DNA of 64,000 nucleotides from Isoetes taiwanensis. Lineage: Eukaryota; Streptophyta; Lycopodiopsida; Isoetales; Isoetaceae. The DNA is taken from the NCBI GenBank assembly GCA_021234155.1, contig JAJEKV010000376.1, positions 186,001 through 250,000 on the forward strand, read 5' to 3'. Below the pieces are notes generated by a model. It was given only the letters and a program-made list of their open reading frames with translations, did no database searches and was not told the origin of the DNA. Of the stretch, positions 46,600 through 58,628 are shown one piece after another (position 1 is the stretch's first letter; every line of letters begins with the position of its first letter). Position numbers and translations under genes: made by a program.

Positions 46600-48137
46600 G
46601 AGCTGTATCAACATCTGGCAATAAGAAAAAAGCAATTGTTGACAGTTGATTGTTGAAATAACGGCCCACCATTGCTTGAAACAGTAGACCTTCCTGCATT
46701 ACAAATGTTAGCCTTGCGAGCCATGGTTCTTGAAGAAGAAGAATCTTGTAACAGAGCTCTAGAAGGAATGGGATTTTGCAACATAAGCTTTTCGTCATCC
46801 TTGATATTAATAGCTCTACAAGCAATTGGATCCTTGGACAACTCTTGTAGTAATATCCTTTCATCACCCATGTTGTGCTATAAAAATAATGTTAAAAGAA
46901 CAACATTAATGGCATGTTTTTTTTACAAAAATGAATAGACGCACCAAGCTTCACTTGGCTGTTCACTTCGTTCTGCTGAATAACCTGGCATAATGTAAGG
47001 ATCAATTATTTTTGTCTTGAAAAATGATCAGATAAATTCATGAACTTACTTGTTTCTGTAGCTTTAGTATTTTCTGTCATTTTGATCTGATTCTCACACA
47101 TGGGTTGCAAGCTCTCTCTTTCAATCTCTTTAAATACATCATTATAATGCCGAATATTACCATCTTTATCAAATCTCTGCCAAAGCAGTGATTGCATTGC
47201 CATCATCTGAATCTTTTCAGAATAACCATACCTACATAATATGTTAAATAATTAGCAGCGGAACAGAAAATTGAGAATAAATGACTCAATATTCAGTTAT
47301 ATACTGGTGAAGATTCTCAGCTCGTCTATGACCTGTAAGCTTCATCATTGCTTCATCAGGTGTACCGGAGATATTCAAATCAGTGATACTAGAATGGCGA
47401 AGTTCTTTATTTGTCAATTTTAAACATGTTGTCTTGGTGATTAACTTTGCAATATCAGAAATTTTGCCCGCTCCAATTCTATTTTTTTGCAGTACCAAAT
47501 AGGTGACTGGGGGAAGCTAATACAAGCCATAAATAGCGGGTATTCATCCGGTTTATCTTCTTCTTTGGGCACTGGTAACCTCTTGTAGAAGTCTACAAAA
47601 GTCTCATACACCTCCGGATTATATTTTTTATAAACTTCAATAGGTTTTCTATGCAACAAAAAAAAATCGACTTGATCATTTTGCTATAGTTAATTAATCT
47701 GTATAATTTGCAAGTAACAGTTGAGGATAAAATAATATATAAACCTTCGATTCTTTTCTCGTGCATGCTGAAGATCGCCGCCTTGATAAGTCTTGCTGAC
47801 CCGTTGTTTAAGCCTAAAAAGCAATAACTCTTAATACAAGAAAAACTCATGGAAATGCATTAATAGTGATACTTACTGCATAAACTCGCCATATGCATCT
47901 GATAGAAAATTGAAATCTTTATACTTCAAATTATAAAGCTCAATTTGTGACCGAACCAGAAAGAATTTTATGCAAAAAAGGCAAACTCGCCGCAATAATC
48001 CATTTGGATTATCACGTGCAAAATCCGGTTGGCTCAAACACTCTTGAAAGTTCTGGACAGTAAGCATAACCTTCCCCATGGTAGGCTTTCTTGGGGTTGA
48101 AACCGCAGCCTCATGCGCCACAACACTGGCTGCACAC
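46600..48137 (-). CDS. Crypton/DUF3504-type tyrosine recombinase
   Basis: Exons by GT-AG sites: about 48137-47877, 47813-47745 and 47648 to about 47286, with further pieces near 47230-47040 and 46870-46600. In order: FARDNPNGLLRRVCLFCIKFF, SKTYQGGDLQHAREK, YPLFMACISFP, IWYCK, IGAGKISDIAKLI, KELRHSSITDLNISGTPDEAMMK-type box with the catalytic Arg, then LTGHRRAENLHQY with catalytic His and candidate Tyr. This series is that of the DUF3504 domain of Cryptons and the Crypton-derived ZMYM2/QRICH1 proteins. The enzymes cut and join DNA through a Tyr-DNA bond. A one-base slip in an A7 run (plus-strand T7, 47482-47488) breaks the frame between WYCK and IGAG. The end of the gene is uncertain. Confidence 0.8.
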
Positions 48138-48139
48138 CT

Positions 48140-49029
48140 AACAGACAGACCAACAAAACTTAACTCTTAATACCCCTAATGGGAGTTAGGGCGGCGAGTT
48201 AGGGCGACGGTTATGGCCGCCCCCTTTTCTTGAAGAACCAGCCTACACAAGGATGCCGGAAGGGTGCAGGGGCTGCACCGCTGTCATCTCTAAGCAAGAA
48301 CAGCTGGGGTCGCTGGTTCTCGGTGCTGCCAAATGGTGGATCTGAGCTTGGAGTTCCTGCTCGACTTGGAGTATGGCAGAGCATAGATGCTTCGTGTTCT
48401 GTCCGGAGGTCTTGTTTGGTAAGATGACGAGCTTGTGGGAAGAAGGCAAGGTCTTTAAAACATCTTTCTTGTCTCTTACACGAAACATATTTCATGTCTC
48501 TACTGGATGAAATGGATAACATCAAAAAGATGCTACTGGACAAAAACAAAAGATTTCTTACCTGGTTCAGAGCAACAAAAGGATGTAGTTCAGAAAAATA
48601 AGGAAGAAACATCTTTCTCATCCCTTACAAGAAGATGCCACTGGACGAATGGAAGAAGATGCTACTGGACGAATGTTACAAGAAGATGCTAAAGAACGAA
48701 AATAAAACATTTCTTGCTTAGTTGTTCCTTGCAGCAGTGACGCCACAAAAGCTTGTTGCCGCACCAAAAATCCTTGCCGTTGCAACAAAGGAGCTTGAGC
48801 TGTCGCCACAAGAACCTGCGCCACCGGATCGTGCGCCATCGAAACCCTAGCCAGGCCTACGAAAAACTTACAGAAAACTCCCTCCCGTCGGTTTTTGCTT
48901 TTTTAGTTTTTACCCCCTTTTTTTTAATAATTACAACATCTCGCTCGCCCTATGGTTTAATTGAGGCCAACCCCTCCCTTTCGTGGGCTATGCAAAATAA
49001 CCCACCAAGGGAGGGGTTATCCTCCTCTT
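48140..49029. other. spacer with short tandem and inverted repeats
   Basis: GAAGATGC(C/T)ACTGGACGAATG-like units repeat at 48630-48690. Perfect 12-bp inverted arms AACCCCTCCCTT / AAGGGAGGGGTT lie at 48969-48980 and 49007-49018. No gene supported. Confidence 0.45.
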
Positions 49030-49155
49030 ATATGGCAAAAAATCCGCTGTCCACCTGTATTTTTTTTTTTGGCGTGACTATAACATGTTAAAGACACGGA
49101 TGTACCACGGATGTGCCCGTGCCTATAACATGACGGCGTCCAATATATACAGCGC
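49030..49155 (-). repeat. right half of the 18551-type MITE family
   Basis: About 125 bp match the right two-thirds of the MITE at 18551-18729 (CTATAACATGT, GATGTACCACGGATGTGCC, CATGACGGCG, TACAGCGCT). It may be the right end of a larger element whose left end is at 46187. Confidence 0.5.
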
Positions 49156-49380
49156 TCATACATTGCAGAAGTAATGGGTCAATGCGAAGGTTTGATCCAC
49201 CGCTACAATTCAGAGACTTGCAGAAAAAAGTGTAACGGGCAAGGCACCTTTGCAATGCATCCATCGCCACGTCGAGGAAAAAAACTGCACAATTAAAAAA
49301 AAAAGGGTTGGAACAATGATATTCTGGTAATAAAAGTTCGCCTTTGGCCGAAAAATAGCTGTTCATCGGCATTACCAGCG

Positions 49381-49440
49381 GCCGAAATAAAGTGGACACC
49401 CCACCCCAAAAACAAAAACATTTTAAGTAAGTAGATCCGT
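49381..49440 (+). repeat. dispersed repeat copy A
   Basis: AAAGTGGACACCCCACCCC followed by TTTTAAGTAAG recurs at 55275-55335 (copy B), with related GGCCGA/GCCGGA sequence upstream of both. It is probably a shared element end. Confidence 0.5.
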
Positions 49441-49709
49441 CGAATACGCCGAAGGATGTATTTGACTTAGGAAACACATTAGAAAATCCAACAGTTAGTG
49501 TTCTGGTGATTTAAACCTAAATCGATAAAATCTCAGCATCACTTTTCCTACCGAGTTCACAGTTGTCGTTCTTTTTGTAAGCGTTGCTCCAATATTTCCC
49601 TTTCTTGCTAAATCAATCAATTGTTGTTAATGTGTAGAACCCTTATAGGACTCTTTAGTGTAAAGGGAGAGTCCTTCTTTTTTGGTTATCATTATTGGTG
49701 CAGGCTGAC

Positions 49710-49748
49710 AACTAGTTATCAGTACTAGAGGAGTACTGATAACTAGTT
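49710..49748. repeat. 17-bp perfect inverted repeat
   Basis: AACTAGTTATCAGTACT (49710-49726), a 5-nt centre, and its exact inverted copy (49732-49748). ACTAGTTATCAGTACT occurs once more just right of it. Confidence 0.9.
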
Positions 49749-49837
49749 ATCAGTACTATTCCACCCATATAAGACCGATAAAGTGGTTATCAGTCTTCTC
49801 TTGACCGATAACCAAAAATGCGTGGCCTCGATTGTAC

Positions 49838-49929
49838 GTCCTCGGCCAGATATTTGGCACGTAAGGCCGAGGCCCACTAGGGCCGAAGGCCGGGTCGAGG
49901 CCTTACGTGCCAAATATCTGGCCGAGGAC
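49838..49929. repeat. 92-nt hairpin with perfect 31-bp arms
   Basis: GTCCTCGGCCAGATATTTGG... (49838-49868) is exactly inverted at 49899-49929 around a 30-nt GC-rich centre. Together with the dyad at 49710 it looks like the middle of a foldback element. Confidence 0.9.
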
Positions 49930-50054
49930 AGTGTAGATTCAACAATTGGTGGTGAGTTAATGTGTCCTTCCATTTATCAATCTCGAAATGTCAATAAATG
50001 TCAATATCAACAACAGTGTAGATTCAACAATTGGTGGTGAGTTAATGTGTCCTT
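49929..50054. repeat. 41-bp direct repeat pair, 85 bp apart
   Basis: AGTGTAGATTCAACAATTGG and the following 21 bases occur at 49929-49969 and 50014-50054 without a visible difference. Confidence 0.85.
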
Positions 50055-50814
50055 CAGGACTCAAGTTAAAACATTCTATAAAACATAACGGTGTCGAAGA
50101 AGGGGAGAGGGGGACCATACAATTGGTTGTGGAAATAGATGGTGGAATTTAGACAGTGTTGTGCAGCAAATAGTGAAAGTGATAAGCCGATCCTAGGTAT
50201 CAAAGAAGCATGCACTAGCTATAATGCTGTCGAATTTGAAGAAGCTAGCAACCACAAATGTGCCCCCAAAAATGCAAGACTTAAGGCAATAACTTTTAAT
50301 TAGGGAGCACTTAACAAGAGTTTCAAAAGTTACGACTACTAAGATAAGCCTTATCACAATCATTAACAACAACAATAATTACAATTGTAGGCAATGTTTA
50401 CTTAGATTAACCTCCTAAACATTATCTCATAATGTTTAGACAAAACATTTATCTAGAGCCCTATGCTCCTCCTGGTGCTCTCTTGCTCGCTCGTTTCTTC
50501 TCAAGGTTGGTCTGCAGAGTCATGGACCACGTTAATAGTTCTTTTTATCAATATATTACATGGTCTAAGAGGACCAGCCCCTAATTAAACTACCTAAGCT
50601 GAACTACAAGCTCAATATTAGGTATGCATGCATGTACTAAATCATGGCATAAGGAACTTATGATGATCCCATCATCGCCCATAACTTCATGCATCTTATA
50701 ATGTTTACCCATTCATGGCCCCTGATCATGCCTACACCTAACCGAGAAGGCATGAGGGATGGAGAAGTCTTTGTCACGGCCACTGACCAAGTGTTTTTCC
50801 TATCATGCATTCTA

Positions 50815-51037
50815 ACTACACTCAAATGCAAGGCACTCTCCCCACCTTACCTCCAACACACTCACTAAAGCTAATGCACTCACTTGACAGGCCGGTGTCG
50901 ACTAATTCGAAGGCAACTTTGTCATTAAATTGCTCCATATATTGTGGACATTGTTTCTCTAGATCTTGTATCAATACCCACGTCTTTTTCCACGGGCAAG
51001 TGTTTCCACTGACCAAATATTGAAGGAACTCTGACAT
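50815..51037 (-). pseudogene. gypsy chromodomain fragment
   Basis: EFLQYLVSGNTCPWKKTW followed by DLEKQCPQYMEQF and DKVAFE is the pattern of the chromodomain at the end of chromovirus integrases. It is in the same orientation as the RNase H fragment upstream; most of the integrase is deleted between them. Confidence 0.6.
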
Positions 51038-51163
51038 TCATGTTTTCTTGAGTGCTTTATCAAGAATTAACTCGAGAACAATCTCAAATTGTTCTTCTAT
51101 CATTTCTAACAAGATTGGAGTCTCCAAAACCTCCTCTGGATTTGGTGTATTTTTTTTAAAGGC

Positions 51164-51690
51164 TTATCTTTTTTTGAAGTAGGTTTTCATGAATAATGCA
51201 TGGCCGGCAATTGGGCTATTATGTGTCAAAAGGATCAAACTCCTTACTCCTGATGACTTTGAAGTACAATAGGTTACCTTCCTTCTTATAATGCCTAAAG
51301 TTTCCCTTTCCTTATCCATTCTTGCTTCTTCTGAAAGACTTGCCCAGTCCTCTATAAAATCTTTATCTGTAGGAAAAGTTTCCTCTACTTTCTTTCCATA
51401 CTCGCTAGCGAGGGTCGAAGCTGCATTGCAATGCACTCGCATCATAAAAGAATGTCGAGACAAGGCATCTGCAACCACGTTGAGCTTTCCTTGTTTTTGA
51501 TGTCTCAAAATCATGTTCTTCCAGAAATTCCATCCGTCTATGCTGCCTCAAGTTCGCGAACACATACTGAAGGCCCCGGTTATCGGCGTCTAATTTGAAC
51601 CTTCTTCCTAGCAAATAATGCCTTCATACCTTTAGAGCTCTCACTACTCCTAGAAGCTCTTGAGCATGCACTGAATAGCGCATTTTGGTG
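51164..51690 (-). pseudogene. gypsy RNase H to integrase fragment
   Basis: LLGRRFKLDADNRGLQYVF, then LRQHRRMEFLEEHDF and HQKQGKLNVVADALSRHS match the RNase H end and linker of Ty3/gypsy, in two frames. The linked chromodomain fragment at 50815 is probably the same element. Confidence 0.8.
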
Positions 51691-53449
51691 TCATTCATCT
51701 TGGTATCTGCTTAATCTGCATGTGCCAATTTTTCTCTGCATGCATCGAGTCTTTTCCATTTATGGGTTTCTCTAGAAGTTAATTTGGAGTCAAAGCTTGC
51801 ATTTGACATATAGCATCGGATAATTTCACATTTCTTATATCCTAATGCATCCTTATTCAGATTTCTTTTTTTTTGGGTTGTTTTTTAGAGCTGTTTCTAC
51901 ACTTGCAATTGGCATGTCAGAGGACGCTCAAGATACAATTGCTAAAGCCTACCATTGTTCTTCACTTGCTCCTACCAAGTGATAGTATCTTTGAGATTTA
52001 TTTGGGGGTGTTGACTTATACATAGGCTGGTGGTCCAACTTAGTGGATTATGATTATCCTTCGAGATTTTAATCCCGTCTGCGTGATTGTATCTATCTTT
52101 TGGCTAGGACTTTTAATAAAGTTTGACGTCCTTCAAAAAATTATTGGTCACCATATTTATATGGGATTTATATTTCTATGCTTCAATAGTAGATGATAAT
52201 TGTCGACAAATGGTAACGTGCTCAAATGAAAATTACAGTCAACAATTTGAATTACATCTTGTCATACCTGTCATTGTATTAAAATGACTAACATTAACTA
52301 TCTTTCAGACCTGGGGGATGCACTTAGTAATAAGGGGGTATGGATGTCTGTGTTTGAAGGATAACCAAAAAGATCTCTAGTATACTGATATTTGGAAGGT
52401 AACTTAACCCCTAAAGTATATATTTTACCCCAGATAATGGCAAATCCCCCTTCCCCCCAGTGGTAAGTATACAAATATGTAATGGTAAAAAGAACCCCCT
52501 TTATTACATGCAAATGTCCCATACTACAAACAATACTTAATCCTCTGGGATTCCAGGAGTCTTACGATGGAGGTATTCAATATATTTTACTAGTGTCACT
52601 TGGTTGTTATTATCAAAGAGTATATTCATAACATTCTTAAAGAACATTTTGAAGAAACGCCCTTATGCATGCAGGTCTTCCTGGTGTACATTCCAAGATG
52701 CAACATTGTAGTCGCTAACAAAAGAGAGCAACATATATGTGGAGGTTATAATAACACCTTGTAGTTGCCAAGCACCTTATTAATAATATCTACATTATGG
52801 GTCATTCCTTATTGGTTATTTACAATCATTGGATCTTGGCATATTCTTCTAAATATGCCAAATGAAGAGTGGAAGAATATACACCTTACACTCGTGTACA
52901 AAAAAATGCTCTCCATATGTATCATCATACGTATATCCACAGAAAATACATGAACAACAACCATTGGCGATAAATGCATCTAGTAGAAAAGCAAGCAGCC
53001 AGATCCTCTGATAAAAAACAATAGTTTGGTTTTGACTACCTCAGATCACGGATTCGACTACCTCAGATCACGGATTCCTATGCTAAATTTAGACTCCTGC
53101 AATTTCTTAAACATAGTGAGGCAAGCAGAATCGCAGTAATTAATTCCTTTGACTCTAAAAGAGGTAAGGAGTGGAAGGGTCTTATGTAGCACGCAAAATA
53201 TAGACTACAGATTTCTGGCTGCCTCAAAAGAGATTTGTGCAAGTGCGAATTGTGCAAGCAGTGTCACTCTGTAGCGGATCAACCGATTCCGATGTGACTG
53301 AATTGACCTATACTAAAAGCAACCCAAAATGATCCTATACCAAAATTCAAACAGACCAACTGGTCGATTCTATAAAGCAGGCTCCATGCAATTGGAAAGC
53401 TCATTTATTCGGGCCCCAACCAGTAATGCCACATTGAATTGTACAACGT
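51691..53449. other. AT-rich spacer
   Basis: No gene recognised. ACTACCTCAGATCACGGATTC is directly repeated at about 53035 and 53057. Confidence 0.4.
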
Positions 53450-54035
53450 AGATAGCAAAGTTATAGGGCGCCAATCCGAGATGATTTTAGGCTCTTTGCA
53501 CTTAGGAATAAGGGAAATGCAACCAGTGTTGATGATCTTATCCAAGCTACTGCATTGAAGACGTCATCACAAGCCAATTCCAATAGCTTGGAAAAACTTT
53601 GCAGGAAAGCCATCCAAGCCTGAGCACTTATTCTTCTTTTAAAGAGTCTACAGCAGAATGCAAGTCATCGACAGTAATACTTGATTCCAACTGAATACGC
53701 TACTGTGGGGAAATAATAGGACGGATCTTAGATAAAACTGCCTCCTGCATGTCCTCTTGGAAGGGCAGAGACTGATCAGCAAAAAAAGCAGAAAAATGAT
53801 AAAAAAGAAACTGCTTCAACTGTGCAGCATCAGAAATTTCAGAGCCATCAGGTAGAAGTAGCGAAGATATGGAGCTTGACACGCGTCTTTTCCTTGCCGC
53901 CCTAAAGAAGAAGTGAGAGCACCTATCTCCCAATTTAAACCAATCCAAACCGGCCTTAATGCAAGCTTGAGTTGTTTGTATAGACTCAATGTTTCTTATA
54001 GCCGCCTCAATTCTAACTCTAAAAAATGCCTGCAT
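53450..54035 (-). pseudogene. L1-type LINE fragment, endonuclease-RT linker and RT start
   Basis: The clean 111-aa frame (WFKLGDRCSHFFFRAARKRR, LLLPDGSEISD) is the linker before RT in plant L1 LINEs. Past the stop, shifted frames read SLKEE, GLDGFPAKFFQAIG and FPLFLSAKS, matching the first RT blocks. It belongs to a different LINE clade from the two above. Confidence 0.78.
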
Positions 54036-55234
54036 AACATAAGAAAGAACATATTAGTTGAATGCACAAAAAAACAGATAAACTGGAATATAAGATAAAA
54101 CAGATCCTGGAAACTACCATCAACTGCCAAGCTTTGCATTTATGCTAGCCTTTGGAAACAACTTAAGTGCACCAGAAGAAAGCTTAAGTGCACCAGAAGC
54201 TTCTGCTGATTAGAATATGGCAAAGAAAATATTTTCAAACGAAAGGCTTGTATACAATCTAACTGAAGACTGAGTTGATAAAGCTAAGATGAATGAACAT
54301 TGCAAATTTGAGGTGGATTCCCATGGCATACTTGCCCTTTAGATAATGCAACAGGCAAATACCAAAGATTGGTTTTCATTTTACTTGTGGCTAAGAGGCG
54401 ACCAATCTCTATACATGGCATTAACACGATCATCACTGCTGCATAATGAGAGATGGACAAAGAAATTCAACCAGAAAAAACACCAACATGGAGACCATGG
54501 AACAAAAATAAGATACTTACTCCAAAGATTTTCTAGAGAGCATATGACCCCAAATCCTTAATATATGCTAGTCTGCCACGGCATTAAGAAATGCCAGCTT
54601 CATGGCTATGGTAAGGCCGGATTTGGGTTTGCATACATCAGGCAGATGGTACACATGACAACAAATAACAATCACCTTGCTATGAAGACCTTTCAATGAA
54701 GTTTACATATCAGAAAAGTTTACTTAGATGATCCTTCTAACTTTAAACAGGCTGGAATAAATCAGGCTTATGTGCTGCAGCACTCTAAAAAGCTGGGAGA
54801 TTTTTACCTGTGTTCAACAGCATGTGTTCAACTGTAGCTACATGTGTTCAACCACGAACTCTCTGCATCAGATACAAATAATGAGAGATGCCAAAGACAA
54901 AGAATGAGAGATGCCGGATACAAAACTTAATGAGATTTTTTGGCTGTGAAGATGCTGGGAAAGGGGCTGCATGCAAACGGCTGAGAGGCATTGCATATAT
55001 CAGAGGCTTGATGTATCAGAGGCTTGCATATATCAGAGGCATTGCATATATCGCGAAGCAATCACGGCAAAAGAAAGCCCAATTTTTTTTTACCTGAAAG
55101 CAACTTACGATTTGGGCGCCAAGATCTGGGCGCCAATTCTTCTGGGGTTTAGGTTTGCTGGGCGCCACAATCCTCTGGGTTCTTCGTAGGCGCTCTGGAG
55201 CAACATTTTGAAGGAAGGGAAAAATTAAGAGAGA
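54036..55234. other. spacer with short direct repeats
   Basis: Units of CATGTGTTCAAC (about 54805-54855) and CATATATCAGAGGC (about 54990-55050) repeat locally. No gene supported. Confidence 0.4.
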
Positions 55235-55274
55235 CGGTGGCATCCCGGTTTCAGCGGTCGTCTGCCAGAAAAAT

Positions 55275-55335
55275 GATGCCTGCTGCCGGAAAAAAGTGGA
55301 CACACCCACCCAAATGCAATTTAAGTAAGGGCCAG
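55275..55335 (+). repeat. dispersed repeat copy B
   Basis: AAAGTGGACACACCCACCC then TTTAAGTAAG, matching copy A at 49381-49440. Confidence 0.5.
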
Positions 55336-55718
55336 ATTCCACTATCGGCATTTTCGTTCGTGGAAGTTAAGGACAACCAATCAAGAGGCACCATTTAGAA
55401 ATTACTCCAGTTTCTGCAATTCCACTAGCGATGGAAGTTAAGCCTAGGATTTTGCTTCGGAAGAGGTATGGAAGCAGACGTGGAAGCAAAAAATGTTGCC
55501 CTAACTGTCAGGGGATGCCCTCCGTCTTTTACAGCAGAAGGAAGTACCAAGCTCTTAGATGTTGCCACGCATCAGATCAACGCTTCAGATTCTGCTGTGG
55601 TTTAATTGCCTCCACCACAGTGGAATACCTTGGCGGAAGGTTTGTTCCGTTCAATTGAAGGCAATTCATCAAAACTGTCAAAGTTCCGCCTCTGCAAGTG
55701 GAATCTCGCCCTAAGTAG

Positions 55719-55748
55719 ACTAGTAAACGTGTGTCCGGCATTGCCGGG
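55719..55748 (-). mobile_element. Helitron 3' terminus (minus strand)
   Basis: On the minus strand GCCCGGCAATGCCGG forms a hairpin (plus 55735-55747), followed by an 11-nt spacer and CTAG|T (plus 55723-55719). The body extends to the right. A PPR-like fragment lies about 420 bp inside it. Confidence 0.65.
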
Positions 55749-56162
55749 CTAATGTCCTGGCATGTGTTTTCATTCGACCATTAACGTTCATAAGTGCAAC
55801 TTCCGACAACAGTACATGTGATACTGGCAAGAATGGAAATTATTTTGCTTTTGTAATTATTTTTGTTATTGGAAATGTCTAATGACAATATCATCAATGC
55901 ATTAACTTTGCATTCATGGTAGAGATAAGAATGGTCAAAACACAAAACAAAAGTTATGCTCAAATTTTGGAAAGACACATCCAAAACTTAATGTCACCCT
56001 TAGAAATAGTTAAGTATATCAACTTAGGTACAAAAATGCAAAACACAAAATTTTGTCCTGGTTCTCATTAGGCATTTGACGACATGGTCACCAAACCACA
56101 GGACCAAAATACGCACCATGATTAAAAGAAATCACGTTAAAGGCTGACCAAAAATATTTCCG

Positions 56163-56290
56163 GTGCCAAAAGTTTATAAAGCTGATAGATTAGACGATGC
56201 ATATCAGCAAGTCAAGACTTTGACTGAAAATGGCCATATGTTCGATGTAGTTACATGGAACATTTTAATGGATGGATTTTGTAAATCACA
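56163..56290 (+). pseudogene. pentatricopeptide repeat (PPR) fragment
   Basis: RLDDAYQQVKTLTENGH and DVVTWNILMDGFCKS form about one 35-residue PPR motif. PPR proteins bind organelle RNA. Only about 40 residues are recognisable and the flanking frame is unrelated, so it is a captured or decayed piece. Confidence 0.65.
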
Positions 56291-56869
56291 AATCATATGT
56301 AAAGATATGAATCTTGATTACTGCAGTCAAAAGTGTGGATTAAGTAACAAGCATGGAATGCCTCAAATTTTCTATAGGCATTGTCCATTCTACTCTCTCC
56401 AGACTTACCAAGGATTCACCAGCTAGCATATGTACCAATTTAACATCCCTTGAATTTGGACAATGGACAATATAGAAATGGATGACTATCAACTTCCATA
56501 TCACAATGCATCTCTTTGCAAAGTGGCTGCATTAAGGCATTGAGACAATTAATATAAAGAAACATATACTCCATTATGCATCAAGAATATGAAATGGACG
56601 TATGTTGCGGCTCGTTTAATGATATAGATGAAGACCTATAGCTTAAAAAAGCATTGGGAAGTGCTAACATTGTGTCTTGAAGACATAAAACACGTCCAGA
56701 CATTTCTAGAACACTCAACTACTTAGTTACATACACAATTTGATTGAGGGGCACTTGTGGACGGGCTTGTAGATAAATATAGGAGATCTACAAACTCATT
56801 GTAAGAATATGGCACGGGCCTAGTTTAATTTAAATATTGAGTTGAGCAATGGCAAAATTGCTTTTCTTT

Positions 56870-57925
56870 TCAGATTTGCAGGGAAGACACCATTTGACCC
56901 TCATGCAGCTCGATCGGGGCTCTTGACAAATTGGCACGTGCCCTCGCCCGATCCTGGGCCTGTCTCATATGCAATTGACACAACCCAAGTGTCACATCCA
57001 TGCCTTCAAGCATACTTATAGCACCATCAGTTTTCAGCCCATCAAAACCAAGCGATACAGGTCCTCTGGGATTTCTCCCAAACATAGCCACAAATAGGCT
57101 AGTCTTGATGCTCTGTTGGAACCCATTATTGTAAGCAAACTCTACAATTGGCAAATAGTCCTCCCATCTGGATTGCTGAGTGACCACATAAGATCTCATC
57201 ATATCCTCCAGAATCTGATTCACTCTTTCAGTTTGCTCATCCGTTTCCGGATTATCTCCACTAGAGAACTGAAGAATGCATTTCAATGCAGAGAACAATT
57301 CACGCCAAAAATTCCCAGTGAATTTCACATCTCGATCGCTTACAATAGCTTTGGGTAATCCAAAAATAGGAAATACATGCTGCATATAAGCCTTGACGAC
57401 CGCCAAGCCATCAGCATTCTTTGTCAGAGGTATAAAGCGTGCATACTTCATCAACCTATCCACAATGACAAGTATCTGAGTATAGTGATGCACAGTACGA
57501 GGCAACTTCACAATGAAATCCATAGAGATTTCACTCCATCTCTCCTCTGGCACAGGCAGAGGTTGCAATAATCCTGGAGTCTTGCCTCGACTCGCTTTAA
57601 CCTGCTGGCATGTCCCACAAACTTTTACATATTCCTGCACATCCTCTTTCAAGCTAGGCCAGTAAAACATCATCTTGAGCGATTCATAAGTTTTCCACTC
57701 ACCTCCATGCCCAACATAAGGTGCATCGTGGAATTCGCTCAATACTTGCTTTCTCAAAGTGTCAACAGCAGGAACATAAATACGTCCTTTATGATACCAG
57801 AGTCCATTCTGGATATCCCAAGCATCAGGTAACTTGGATAGATGCTGCATACTCAAAATATAGGCATCCAAGTCATACGCTTGCTTAATTTGTGACACCA
57901 ATGCAATTTCACATTGAACCATCAA
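56870..57925 (-). pseudogene. gypsy integrase
   Basis: A 351-aa frame. HH-CC zinc region (VGHGGEWKTYESL, then CGTCQQVKAS), core with SMDFIVKLP (first Asp), AIVSDRDVKFTGNFW (second Asp) and DEQTERVNQILE (Glu). The frame ends at a truncation inside the C-terminal region. Confidence 0.92.
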
Positions 57926-57986
57926 ATTTACTTTTCGAACCCTAGAAAGAGCATCAGCAACAGGATTCTTTTTCCCGAGAAGATGT

Positions 57987-58628
57987 TCAACATGAAAATG
58001 AAATAGAAAGAAAGTCCAACCATCTAGCTTGCCTTGGACTTACCTCGGCCTGGCTTTGCAGGAATTTCAACGGTTTATGATCAGTATAGACCACAAACTC
58101 ACACTTATTGCGGAGATAATGTTTCCAGACTTTGAGCGCATGAACCATTGCTAGTAACTCCTGCTCATAGGTGGAATAGTTCTTCTCAGCAGCATTGAGT
58201 TGGCGACTTTCATACTCTACCACCCTACCATCCTGCAATGCATCCGTGTAAACCTCATAAGGTTTACTCATGTCTGGAATCAACAGAATAGGCGCCGAGG
58301 TCAGCAACCTCTTCAGTATATCCATTGCCTGCTGCTGCTTCACCGTCCATTGCCATTGGACATTAGTTTTCAACAACATAGTCAAAGCAGCCGCAATCTT
58401 GGCAAACTTCCAGACAAATCTGCGATAATAACTGGCCAATCCCAAGAAACTACGCAACTCAGATACATTCTTTGGCACAGGCCAAGACTGAATTGCCTCC
58501 GTCTTCTTGGGATCCACAGCTACACCTTTAGCAGATACAATGTGGCCCAGATATTCCACCCGTGCTTTCAAAAATTCACACTTTGACATCTTTGCATACA
58601 ACTTATGCTGTCTGAGCAGAGTTAACAC
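57987..58628 (-). pseudogene. gypsy RT end and RNase H
   Basis: [19 protein letters not shown] and [15 protein letters not shown] are the RT thumb; [19 protein letters not shown] and [10 protein letters not shown] are RNase H. The first Asp region reads TDALQDG where TDAS-GG is usual, with part of the domain missing. A break separates it from the integrase frame at about 57950. Confidence 0.9.

Noticed and set aside
48211-48621. 136-aa minus-strand frame upstream of the recombinase
   Set aside because: No similarity or splice continuity with the recombinase exons was seen.
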